The notes under the pieces are model-generated. The model saw nothing but the letters and a program-made list of their open reading frames with translations. It searched no databases and had not been told where the DNA came from. Of a stretch of 64,000 nucleotides of DNA, positions 35,512-42,726 are shown in pieces (position 1 is the first letter of the stretch; the number at the start of each line of letters is the position of its first letter). The DNA is from an uncultured bacterium (GTDB taxonomy: Bacteria; Bacteroidota; Rhodothermia; Rhodothermales; Rubricoccaceae). Both the position numbers and the translations under genes were made by a program. Location: positions 62,001-126,000 of the forward strand of contig CANLSR010000005.1 in NCBI GenBank assembly GCA_947493945.1. The letters are read 5' to 3'.

Positions 35512-36522
35512 ATGCGCCGCGCCCAGATCCTCGGGACCGGACTCTACGCGCCCGAGCGCGCCGTCCCCAACGCCTACTTCGACGAGATGTACGGCGAGGA
35601 CGTCTCGACCTTCCTCGCCGAGCGCCGCAACATCCGCGAGCGCCGCTACGCCGCCGACGACCAGGCCACGAGCGACCTCGTGGTCGAGGCCGCGCGCGAC
35701 GCGCTCCGCGCCTCGGACACGCGCGCCGAGAGTCTCGACCTGATCGTGGTCGCGACCGACACGCCGGACTACCTCTCGCCGTCCACGGCGGCCGTGGTCC
35801 AGCACAAGCTGGGCGCGACCGGCGCCGGCACGTTCGACCTCAACACGGCCTGCGCCGGCTTCGTGACGGCCCTCGACGTGGCGAGCAAGTACGTCGCCGC
35901 CGACGACGCCGAGCGCCCGCAGTACCGCCGCGTGCTGGTGGCCGGCGCCTACCTGATGAGCCGGTTTATCGACTACCGGCACAAAAACACGGCCACGCTC
36001 TTTGCCGACGGCGCCGGGGCCGTCGTCCTGGGGCCGACCGACGGGCCGACGGGGGTGCTGGCGAGCGAGCTCTCGACGCGCGGCGAGTTTGCCGAGCACA
36101 TGGGGATCTACGTGGGCGGCGCCGCCGCGCCGGCCACGGCCGAGCGCGTGGCGGCCCAGGAGCACCTGTTGCAGTTCCGGGAGAAGTTTCCGAAGGCGTT
36201 CAACCGCGAGTCGTGGAGCGCCGTCGCCCGCCGGCTGGCGGCCCGCGTGGGCGTGGAGGTGGCGGACGTGGACCACTGGGTGTTTACCCAGATCAACGTC
36301 GAGAGCATTCAGGAGACGATGGCGCTCCTGGAGCAGCCGATGGACCGCGCCGTGCTGGTGATGGACCGCTTCGGCTACACCGGCAGCGCGTGTGTCCCGA
36401 TGGCCCTCGCCGACGCCGACCGCCAGCGCCGCTTTGCCGACGGCGACCTGGTCTTTCTCGTCGCGTCGGGCGGCGGCGCCGCCATCGCCGGCCTGGCCCT
36501 GCGCTGGGGCGCGGACACGTGA
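35512..36522 (+). CDS. KASIII (FabH)-like enzyme with altered catalytic triad
   Basis: 336 residues with a thiolase fold of FabH length. The nucleophile Cys114 is present (FDLNTACAGFVTALDVASKY). The His of FabH (PHQAN) is replaced: the motif reads FTQIN with Thr259. The Asn (GNTSA) is replaced too: RFGYTGSA with Tyr289. The two positions are 30 residues apart, as in FabH (244 and 274), so the alignment is firm. FabH-like enzymes without His/Asn cannot easily decarboxylate malonyl-ACP; some transfer an acyl chain to an alcohol or amine instead. It follows FabG by 47 bases and precedes a symporter and acyl ligases. Product unknown. Confidence 0.85.
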   Translation: MRRAQILGTGLYAPERAVPNAYFDEMYGEDVSTFLAERRNIRERRYAADDQATSDLVVEAARDALRASDTRAESLDLIVVATDTPDYLSPSTAAVVQHKLGATGAGTFDLNTACAGFVTALDVASKYVAADDAERPQYRRVLVAGAYLMSRFIDYRHKNTATLFADGAGAVVLGPTDGPTGVLASELSTRGEFAEHMGIYVGGAAAPATAERVAAQEHLLQFREKFPKAFNRESWSAVARRLAARVGVEVADVDHWVFTQINVESIQETMALLEQPMDRAVLVMDRFGYTGSACVPMALADADRQRRFADGDLVFLVASGGGAAIAGLALRWGADT

Positions 36523-36559
36523 ACCTGATCACCACAGGCCCCAAGCCTACAAGGCAGCC

Positions 36560-36579
36560 CTCCCCCTGGGCAGGGGGAG
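36560..36579. repeat. CTCCCCCTG hairpin
   Basis: CTCCCCCTG (36560-36568), GG, CAGGGGGAG (36571-36579): a perfect 9-bp stem with a 2-nt loop between the KASIII-like gene and the symporter gene. Nothing else was recognised in this 211-base gap. Confidence 0.65.
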
Positions 36580-36733
36580 CGAGAGGGGATAGATCGGCCG
36601 GAGCGCCGTGCCCGCCCGTCCACCACCCCCGGCCCCTCCGGTCTAGGGTGGGGACTTCGCGTCCGACTCGACGAGCGGACCGCCCACCGTCTGACCTCGC
36701 CCCGCCGCCGATGCAACCCGCCAGCCCGACGCC

Positions 36734-38251
36734 ATGACCGACGCCGCCATCTCGTGGGCCTTTTTCCTCGGCTACCTCGTCCTGGTCGGCGGGGCGGCGG
36801 TCGTGGGCATCCGCCGGGTCAAGAGCTTCACGTCGTTCTCCGTCGGCGACCGGCGGACGAGCCCGGTCTGGGTCGGCCTGGCGCTGGCGGCCAACTTGAC
36901 CAGCGCGGCGACGTTCGTCATCAACCCCGGCCTGATCTACCTCTACGGCGTCTCCGGGCTCTTGGGCTACGCCGTCGCCACGCCGCTCGGCATCTTCCTG
37001 GGGCTGACCGTCCTCACCAAAGCGTTCCGGCGCGTGGGCGACAAGACGGCCGCCCTCACGGTGCCCCAGTGGATCGCGGACCGCTACGGGAGCCGCGCCC
37101 TCCGCTTTTTCTTTGCCGGCCTGTCGCTCCTCCAGATCACGTTTCTGGTGTTGATCGTGGTCGGGCTCACGCTCGTGCTCTCCAACGTGCTCGGCGTGTC
37201 GCGGCCGGTCGCGATGGCGATGACGCTGGGCATCCCACTCGTCTACGTGATGCTGGGCGGGGCGAGCGCGCACACGCTGACGAACTCGGTCCAGGCCGTG
37301 ATCATGATCATCGTGGCCGTGATGCTGATCGGCTCCGGGCTGGCCCTCGTCGTCGGCGAGCCCGGGCTGCTGGACCGGCTGGCCCAGATCGACCCCGTGC
37401 TGGCGGCGCCGGTCAACCCCGAGAGCCTGCTGTTTCGGAGCGTGTTCGAGGTGTTCGTGGCCAACTTCTTCGTCGGTGTCGCGGTGATCATGCAGCCGCA
37501 CGTGATGTCGAAGGCGCTCTACCTGCGCGACGAGCGCGACGTGACGGTCTACCTCGGCGTCGGGTTCGCGGCGCTGGTCCTGTTTTTCGCCGTGCTGGCC
37601 GTCGGGCTCTACGCGCGGGTGACGCTGGGCGGCGACGTGCTCCCGCCCGATCAGGTGGTGCCGACGTACCTCGTGGAGCGGTTCGGCGTGGTCGCCCGGT
37701 CGGTCGTGACGGTCGGGCTGGTGGCCGCCGGGTTCTCGACGCTGGAGGGGCTGATGGTGGCGCTCTCGACCATCTTCGCCAACGACGTCTACAAGCCGCT
37801 CGCCCGCCGCCGCGGCCTGGACGAGGACCAGGCCGACCGCCGGGCCATCGGATTCTCCAAGGCATTTCTGGTCGCGTTGGTGCCGGTCGTGGCCCTGTTG
37901 TCGTGGGGCCAGATCGTCAACCCCAACCTGTCGGTCGCGCTGCTGGCCCAGAACGGCGTGTATGGCCTGTTCGCGGCCACGTTCGTGCCCATCCTGTTCG
38001 GCGTGTTCGTCCCGCGCGTGACGACGTGGGGCGTGGCGGCGGCGGCCGCCAGCGCGCTGGTGGTTCACTTTGGGATGTACTACGGCCAAGTCGGGCCGTA
38101 CTGGAACAACCCGGCCGTGCCGGCCACCTTCGCGCTGATCACGAGCACGCTCGTCGCAGGTTTGTCGCTGCTGATCGCCCGGCGCCCGGCCGACACCGTC
38201 CCGGCCGAGTTGGGACGCGAGGCCGAGCGCGCCGCCCTCCACGCCTCGTGA
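36734..38251 (+). CDS. Sodium:solute symporter (SSS family)
   Basis: 505 residues with about thirteen hydrophobic segments starting at residue 4. Family features include the N-terminal FLGYLVLVGGAAVVGIRRVK, a sodium-site region (LALAANLTSAATFVINPG), GYAVATPLGIFLGL, and AAGFSTLEGLMVALSTIFAN near the later helices. SSS proteins co-import sugars, amino acids, carboxylates or pantothenate with Na+. The substrate is not evident. Its TGA stop shares the A with the ATG of the following acyl ligase (TGATG), so transport and activation of the same compound are likely coupled; a carboxylate is a reasonable guess. Confidence 0.9.
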   Translation: MTDAAISWAFFLGYLVLVGGAAVVGIRRVKSFTSFSVGDRRTSPVWVGLALAANLTSAATFVINPGLIYLYGVSGLLGYAVATPLGIFLGLTVLTKAFRRVGDKTAALTVPQWIADRYGSRALRFFFAGLSLLQITFLVLIVVGLTLVLSNVLGVSRPVAMAMTLGIPLVYVMLGGASAHTLTNSVQAVIMIIVAVMLIGSGLALVVGEPGLLDRLAQIDPVLAAPVNPESLLFRSVFEVFVANFFVGVAVIMQPHVMSKALYLRDERDVTVYLGVGFAALVLFFAVLAVGLYARVTLGGDVLPPDQVVPTYLVERFGVVARSVVTVGLVAAGFSTLEGLMVALSTIFANDVYKPLARRRGLDEDQADRRAIGFSKAFLVALVPVVALLSWGQIVNPNLSVALLAQNGVYGLFAATFVPILFGVFVPRVTTWGVAAAAASALVVHFGMYYGQVGPYWNNPAVPATFALITSTLVAGLSLLIARRPADTVPAELGREAERAALHAS

Positions 38252-39747
38252 TGGACGCCTCCGCCATCCGCACCGACTGGCTGGCCCGCCAGGCCCTCTA
38301 CCACGGCGCCCGCGTCGCCGTCGAGTGGCGGCCGACGGGCGAGTCGCTGTCGTTTGCCGACCTCGACCGACTCGGCGCCGCGCTGGCGGCCGGGCTGGCC
38401 GAGCGGTTCGACGTCGAGAAAGGCGACCGCGTGGCCGTGCTGGCCGAGAACAGCCTGGAGCACGTGCTGTTGTTCGTGGCGTGCCAGAAGGCCGGGCTGG
38501 TCTTGGTGCCGCTGAACTACCGCCTGACCGGGCCGGAGCTGGCGGTCTTGGTGGAGGACGCCGACCCGAGTCTCCTGTTCGTCTCCGACGCCTACGCCGA
38601 CGCCGCCTCCTTCGACGGCCCGACCGAGCGCTTGGAGACCGTCCGCCAGCTGGCCGCGGGCACCGCGCGGTGGACCGGCGAGGCGCCGACTCTGGACGAC
38701 CCGCTGCTCATCTTGTACACCTCGGGCACGACGGGCCGGCCCAAGGGCGCCCTCTACACGCACGGGATGCTGGTGTGGAACGCCGTCAACACGGTCCACC
38801 GCCTGAGCCTGACGCCGGACGACGTGTCGTTCAACGCGGCCCCGTTCTACCACACCGGCGGCTGGAACGTGCTCTTGACGCCGTTCCTCTTGACCGGCGG
38901 GCGCACGGTCCTGCTCGACCGCTTCGACGCCGACGCCCTGCTCGGCCTGTGCGACACCGAGGGCATCACGATCCTGTGGGGCGTCCCGACGATGCTCCAG
39001 ATGATGGCCGAGAGCCCGGCCTTCGCCTCCGCCAGCCTGGCGAGCGTGCGCACCGCCGTCGTGGGCGGCGAGCCGATGCCGGCGCCGCTCACGCGCGTGT
39101 GGCAGGCCAAGGGCGTCTCCATCCGCCAGGGCTTCGGGATGACCGAGGTCGGCGTCAACTGCTTTTCGCTCCCCGAGGCCGACGCGGTCCGCAAGATGGG
39201 CTCGATCGGCTTCCCCAACCTGTTCGTGGACGTCCGGATCCTGGACGCCGAGGGCGACGACGCGGCGCCGGGCGAGACGGGCGAGCTGGCGTTTAAGGGC
39301 CCAGTCGTGACGCCGGGCTACTGGCGGAACCCCGAGGCGACGGCGGCGGCGTTCACGGCCGACGGCTGGTTCCGGTCGGGCGACCTGGTGCGCCGGGACC
39401 CCGAGGGCTACGTCTACGTGGTCGGGCGGCTCAAGGAGATGTACATCTCGGGCGGCGAGAACGTGTACCCGGCCGAGGTCGAGGCCGCCCTGACCGATCA
39501 CCCGGCCGTCGCCCAGGCCGCCGTCGTGGGCGTGCCGGACGACAAGTGGGGCGAGGCCGGCGTCGCCTTCGTGGTCCCCGCCGCCGAACCGCCGGACCCC
39601 GCCGACCTCCTCGACCACTGCCGCCAGCGGCTGGCGCGCTACAAGGTCCCGCGCGAGGTCCGGTTCCTGGACGCCCTCCCCGTCGGCCACAGCGGGAAGG
39701 TCCAGAAAACCGACCTCGCCCGCCTCGCTGCCCCACGCCCCTCCTGA
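38251..39747 (+). CDS. AMP-forming acyl-CoA synthetase
   Basis: 498 residues. ANL-superfamily motifs: A3 LYTSGTTGRPKGALYTH, A5 QGFGMTEVG, A7 WFRSGDL, A8 YVVGRLKEMYISGGENVYPA and A10 Lys in HSGKVQKTD. It activates a carboxylic acid to acyl-AMP and then acyl-CoA. The N-terminus and the motif GENVYPAEVE resemble medium/long-chain fatty-acid ligases. It is translationally coupled to the symporter upstream and followed after 1 base by an exported hydrolase. Confidence 0.92.
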   Translation: MDASAIRTDWLARQALYHGARVAVEWRPTGESLSFADLDRLGAALAAGLAERFDVEKGDRVAVLAENSLEHVLLFVACQKAGLVLVPLNYRLTGPELAVLVEDADPSLLFVSDAYADAASFDGPTERLETVRQLAAGTARWTGEAPTLDDPLLILYTSGTTGRPKGALYTHGMLVWNAVNTVHRLSLTPDDVSFNAAPFYHTGGWNVLLTPFLLTGGRTVLLDRFDADALLGLCDTEGITILWGVPTMLQMMAESPAFASASLASVRTAVVGGEPMPAPLTRVWQAKGVSIRQGFGMTEVGVNCFSLPEADAVRKMGSIGFPNLFVDVRILDAEGDDAAPGETGELAFKGPVVTPGYWRNPEATAAAFTADGWFRSGDLVRRDPEGYVYVVGRLKEMYISGGENVYPAEVEAALTDHPAVAQAAVVGVPDDKWGEAGVAFVVPAAEPPDPADLLDHCRQRLARYKVPREVRFLDALPVGHSGKVQKTDLARLAAPRPS

Positions 39748-39748
39748 C

Positions 39749-40666
39749 ATGCTCGCCCTCTGCCTCGCCACCCTCATGTCCGCCCTTTCGGCCCCCGCCG
39801 ACACCACGCTCCCGTTCTACCCCGGCCCGGTCCACAAGCTCGACGTCGGCGGCCGGTCGCTGGCGGTCCTCGACACCGGCGGCGGCGGCCCGCCGGTCGT
39901 GCTCGTCCACGGGCTGGGGACGAACCTGTCGTTGTGGCGCGCGACGGTCCCGGCGCTGGAGGCCGCCGGCCACCGCGTGATCGCGCTCGACCTGCCCGGC
40001 TACGGGCTCTCCGACAAGGCCGGCGTGACCGGGACCATGGCCGGCTTCGCCGACGCCGTGGTCGGGGTGATGGACGCGCTCGGCCTCCGCCAGCCCGACG
40101 TGGTGGGCGTGTCGATGGGCGGCCAGGTCGCGCTCACGCTAGCGCTCGACCAGCCCCAGCGCGTCCGCCGCCTGGCGCTCTTGTCGCCGGCCGGCATCGA
40201 GACCTTTACCGAGGGCCAAGCGGCGGCGCTCGTCGGGGTGATGACGCCGGCCGCCATCGCCGGCACGACCGGCGCGCAGGCGGAGGCCAACGTCCGCGCC
40301 AACTTCTCGGCCTACGACCCGGCGCGCGACGGCTGGATCCTGGAGCAGCGCCGGGCCGTGGTCGCCCGCGACGACTTCCCCGACTACGCCGCCGCCAACG
40401 CCGCCAGCGTGGCGGGGATGCTGGACGGGCCGGTATTCGACCGCCTCGGCGCGCTGGCGGTGCCCACGCTCGTGCTCTACGGCGCCGACGACGCGCTCAT
40501 CCCCAACCGCTTCCTCCACCCGACGCGGACCACCGCCGACGTCGCCGACGCCGCGCGCGCGATCCCCGGCGCCGAGGTCCATTTGATCGACGACGCGGGG
40601 CACTTGGTGATGCTGGAGCAGGCCGGGGTGGTCAACCGCCACCTCGTCCGCTTCCTGGCCGAGTAG
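39749..40666 (+). CDS. Alpha/beta hydrolase, apparently exported
   Basis: 305 residues. The N-terminus (MLALCLATLMSALSAPADT) looks like a signal peptide, and the fold begins with VLVHGLGTNLSLWRATVPAL (oxyanion region), the nucleophile elbow GVSMGGQVAL, YGADDALIPNRF with the Asp and DDAGHLVMLEQ with the His. It probably cleaves an ester or thioester in the periplasm, releasing an acid for the symporter and ligase. It starts one base after the ligase stop, in the same presumed operon. Confidence 0.88.
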   Translation: MLALCLATLMSALSAPADTTLPFYPGPVHKLDVGGRSLAVLDTGGGGPPVVLVHGLGTNLSLWRATVPALEAAGHRVIALDLPGYGLSDKAGVTGTMAGFADAVVGVMDALGLRQPDVVGVSMGGQVALTLALDQPQRVRRLALLSPAGIETFTEGQAAALVGVMTPAAIAGTTGAQAEANVRANFSAYDPARDGWILEQRRAVVARDDFPDYAAANAASVAGMLDGPVFDRLGALAVPTLVLYGADDALIPNRFLHPTRTTADVADAARAIPGAEVHLIDDAGHLVMLEQAGVVNRHLVRFLAE

Positions 40667-40670
40667 CCGG

Positions 40671-40697
40671 CCGCTGGCGGGCGGCCTCCGCCAGCGG
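40671..40697. repeat. GCTGGCG inverted-pair hairpin, copy 12
   Basis: CCGCTGGCGG (40671-40680) and CCGCCAGCGG (40688-40697), perfect 10-bp stem, 4 bases after the hydrolase stop. Confidence 0.88.
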
Positions 40698-40775
40698 GAC
40701 GCGCGGGGCGTGACGGGCCGGGGTGCAACGCCGGTGCGGAGGGCGCGTTTAGACGCTCTCCACACTTCTGACCCG

Positions 40776-42338
40776 ATGTACACCGGCGACCCGATCTCCA
40801 TTCCCGACCTCTCGCTCCCCCAGTTCGTCCTGGAGGACGCCTACGCGCGCGGCGACAAGCCGGCGCTCATCGACGGCCCCACGGGCCGCGTCCTGACCTA
40901 CGCCCAGCTGGCGGGCGGCGTCGAGCGCGTGGCGGCCGGGCTGGCGGCGCGCGGCTTTTCCCGAGGCGACGTGTTCGGCATCCTGAGCCCCAACCTGCCC
41001 GAGTTCCCCGTCGCCTTCCACGGCGCCCTCCGTGCCGGCGGCGTCGCGACGACGATGAACCCGATCTCGTCGGTCGACGAGCTGACGCACCAGCTTTCCG
41101 ACAGCAAGGCGCGCTACCTGCTCACCGTCCCGCCGTTCCTGGACAAGGCGCGAGAGGCCGCCGACCGAGCCGGCGTCGAGGAGGTGTTCGTGTTCGGCGA
41201 GGCCGAGGGCGCGACCCCGTTCTCCGCGCTGCTGGCCGAGGCTGGCGACCCGCCTGATACCAGCGACCTCGACCCGTCGACGGCGCTGGCGGCGCTCCCC
41301 TACTCGTCCGGCACGACGGGCCTGCCCAAGGGCGTGATGCTGACGCACCGCAACCTGGTCGCCAACGTGATCCAGGTCCAGGCCGTCGACGACGGGACCG
41401 CGGACGATGTGCTCATCGCCGTCCTCCCGTTCTTCCACATCTACGGCATGACGATCCTGGTCAACGCCGCGCTGAACACGGGGCAGACGGTGGTGACGAT
41501 GCCGCGCTTCGATCTCGGGCAGTTTCTCCAGCTGATGCAGGACCACGCCGTCACCAAGGCCTTCCTGGTGCCGCCGATCCTGGTGGCGCTCGCCAAGCAC
41601 CCGATGGTGGACGACTACGACCTGTCGGCGCTCGTGCGGATCGTGTCCGGCGCGGCGCCCCTGGGCGAGGAGTTGGCGGCGGCGGTCCACCAGCGGTTGG
41701 GGTGCGAGGTCAAGCAAGGGTTCGGCATGACCGAGGCCAGCCCCGTAACCCACTTCGTGCCCGCCAGCCGGACGCCGTGGACCAAGTACGGCTCCATCGG
41801 CTCGGTCGTGCCTGGCGTCGACGCCAAGTTGATGGACGTGGATACGGGTGAGGAGGTAGCTGAGGGCGAGCCCGGCGAGTTGTGGGTGCGCGGCCCCAAC
41901 GTCATGGCCGGCTACCTGGGCAACCCGGAGGCCACCGACCGCACGCTGGACGACGACGGCTGGCTCCACACCGGCGACGTGGCCGTCGTGGACGCCGACG
42001 GCGACTTTACCATCGTCGACCGGGTCAAGGAGCTCATCAAGTACAAGGGCTACCAGGTGCCGCCGGCCGAGCTGGAGGCGCTGCTGCTCTCGCACGACGG
42101 CATCGACGACGCGGCCGTGATCCCGGTGCCGGACGAGGAGGCCGGCGAGATCCCCAAGGCCTACGTGGTCTTGAAGCCCGGCCACGACCTCAGCGCCGAC
42201 GACGTGATGGCGTGGACGGCCGAGCGCGTGGCGCCCTACAAAAAGCTCCGCGGGGTAGAGTTTATCGACGAGATCCCGAAATCGGCGTCGGGCAAGATCT
42301 TGCGGCGCGTGCTGGTGGAGCGGGACCGGGCCGAGTGA
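40776..42338 (+). CDS. AMP-forming acyl/aryl-CoA ligase (4-coumarate-CoA ligase-like)
   Basis: 520 residues from ATG 40776 (MYTGDPISIPDLSLPQFVLE). Motifs: A3 LPYSSGTTGLPKGVMLTHRN, VLPFFHIYGM, A5 KQGFGMTEASPVTH, WVRGPNVMAGYLGNPEAT, WLHTGDVAVVDADG, VDRVKELIKYKGYQVPPAEL and C-terminal SASGKILRR with the catalytic Lys. The box KGYQVPPAELE and PSSGT-like region fit 4CL/fatty-acid ligases. It is the second acid-activating enzyme in the cluster. Its last 4 bases overlap a small phosphatase gene. Confidence 0.92.
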   Translation: MYTGDPISIPDLSLPQFVLEDAYARGDKPALIDGPTGRVLTYAQLAGGVERVAAGLAARGFSRGDVFGILSPNLPEFPVAFHGALRAGGVATTMNPISSVDELTHQLSDSKARYLLTVPPFLDKAREAADRAGVEEVFVFGEAEGATPFSALLAEAGDPPDTSDLDPSTALAALPYSSGTTGLPKGVMLTHRNLVANVIQVQAVDDGTADDVLIAVLPFFHIYGMTILVNAALNTGQTVVTMPRFDLGQFLQLMQDHAVTKAFLVPPILVALAKHPMVDDYDLSALVRIVSGAAPLGEELAAAVHQRLGCEVKQGFGMTEASPVTHFVPASRTPWTKYGSIGSVVPGVDAKLMDVDTGEEVAEGEPGELWVRGPNVMAGYLGNPEATDRTLDDDGWLHTGDVAVVDADGDFTIVDRVKELIKYKGYQVPPAELEALLLSHDGIDDAAVIPVPDEEAGEIPKAYVVLKPGHDLSADDVMAWTAERVAPYKKLRGVEFIDEIPKSASGKILRRVLVERDRAE

Positions 42339-42700
42339 GCGGCGCGAAGCTGGCCCAGCGCGTGCGCGTCCTGTTCGTGTGCAGCCGGAGCCGGTTCCGC
42401 AGTCCCACCGCCGAGGCCGTCGTCGCCGGCTGGCCCAGCTTGGAGGCCATCTCAGCCGGCACCGCGTCCGACGCCGACGTCCGCGTCTCGGCCGATCTGG
42501 TCGAGTGGGCCGATGTCATCGTGGCGTTCGAGCCCCGCCACCGCCGCCGGCTGGCGGTCACGTTCGGCGGGCTCCTGCGCGACACTCGCGTCGTCGTGCT
42601 CGGCATCCCCGACGACTTCGCGTTCGTGGACCCGGCGCTGGTCGAGACTCTCCGCCAGCGGCTGCCGTCCGTGCTCGGCGTCGCGCCGCTCTCGGCCTAG
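42335..42700 (+). CDS. Low-molecular-weight protein-tyrosine-phosphatase-like protein
   Basis: 121 residues from GTG 42335, overlapping the ligase stop by 4 bases (GTGA). The P-loop motif C-x5-R-S is seen as LFVCSRSRFRSPTAEAV (Cys16, Arg22, Ser23). A later IPDDFAFVDPALVE may carry the general-acid Asp. It is shorter than standard LMW-PTP (about 150) and belongs to a compact family widely called 'low molecular weight phosphotyrosine protein phosphatase'. Whether it acts on phosphotyrosine is unknown. Translational coupling with an acyl ligase is unusual. Confidence 0.8.
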   Translation: MSGAKLAQRVRVLFVCSRSRFRSPTAEAVVAGWPSLEAISAGTASDADVRVSADLVEWADVIVAFEPRHRRRLAVTFGGLLRDTRVVVLGIPDDFAFVDPALVETLRQRLPSVLGVAPLSA

Positions 42701-42705
42701 ATTGG
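42698..42705 (+). promoter_or_regulatory. -7-type box TAGATTGG before the metalloprotease gene
   Basis: TAGATTGG begins with the TAG stop of the phosphatase gene and lies 21 bases before the metalloprotease ATG. It fits TAnnTTkG; no -33 TTG is present. Confidence 0.3.
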
Positions 42706-42726
42706 CGGAGTCCACACCGACCCGCT

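Noticed and set aside
36293-38242. 649-codon open frame on the - strand
   Set aside because: Antisense shadow of the sodium:solute symporter; composition is His/Arg/Asp repeats typical of GC-rich mirror frames.
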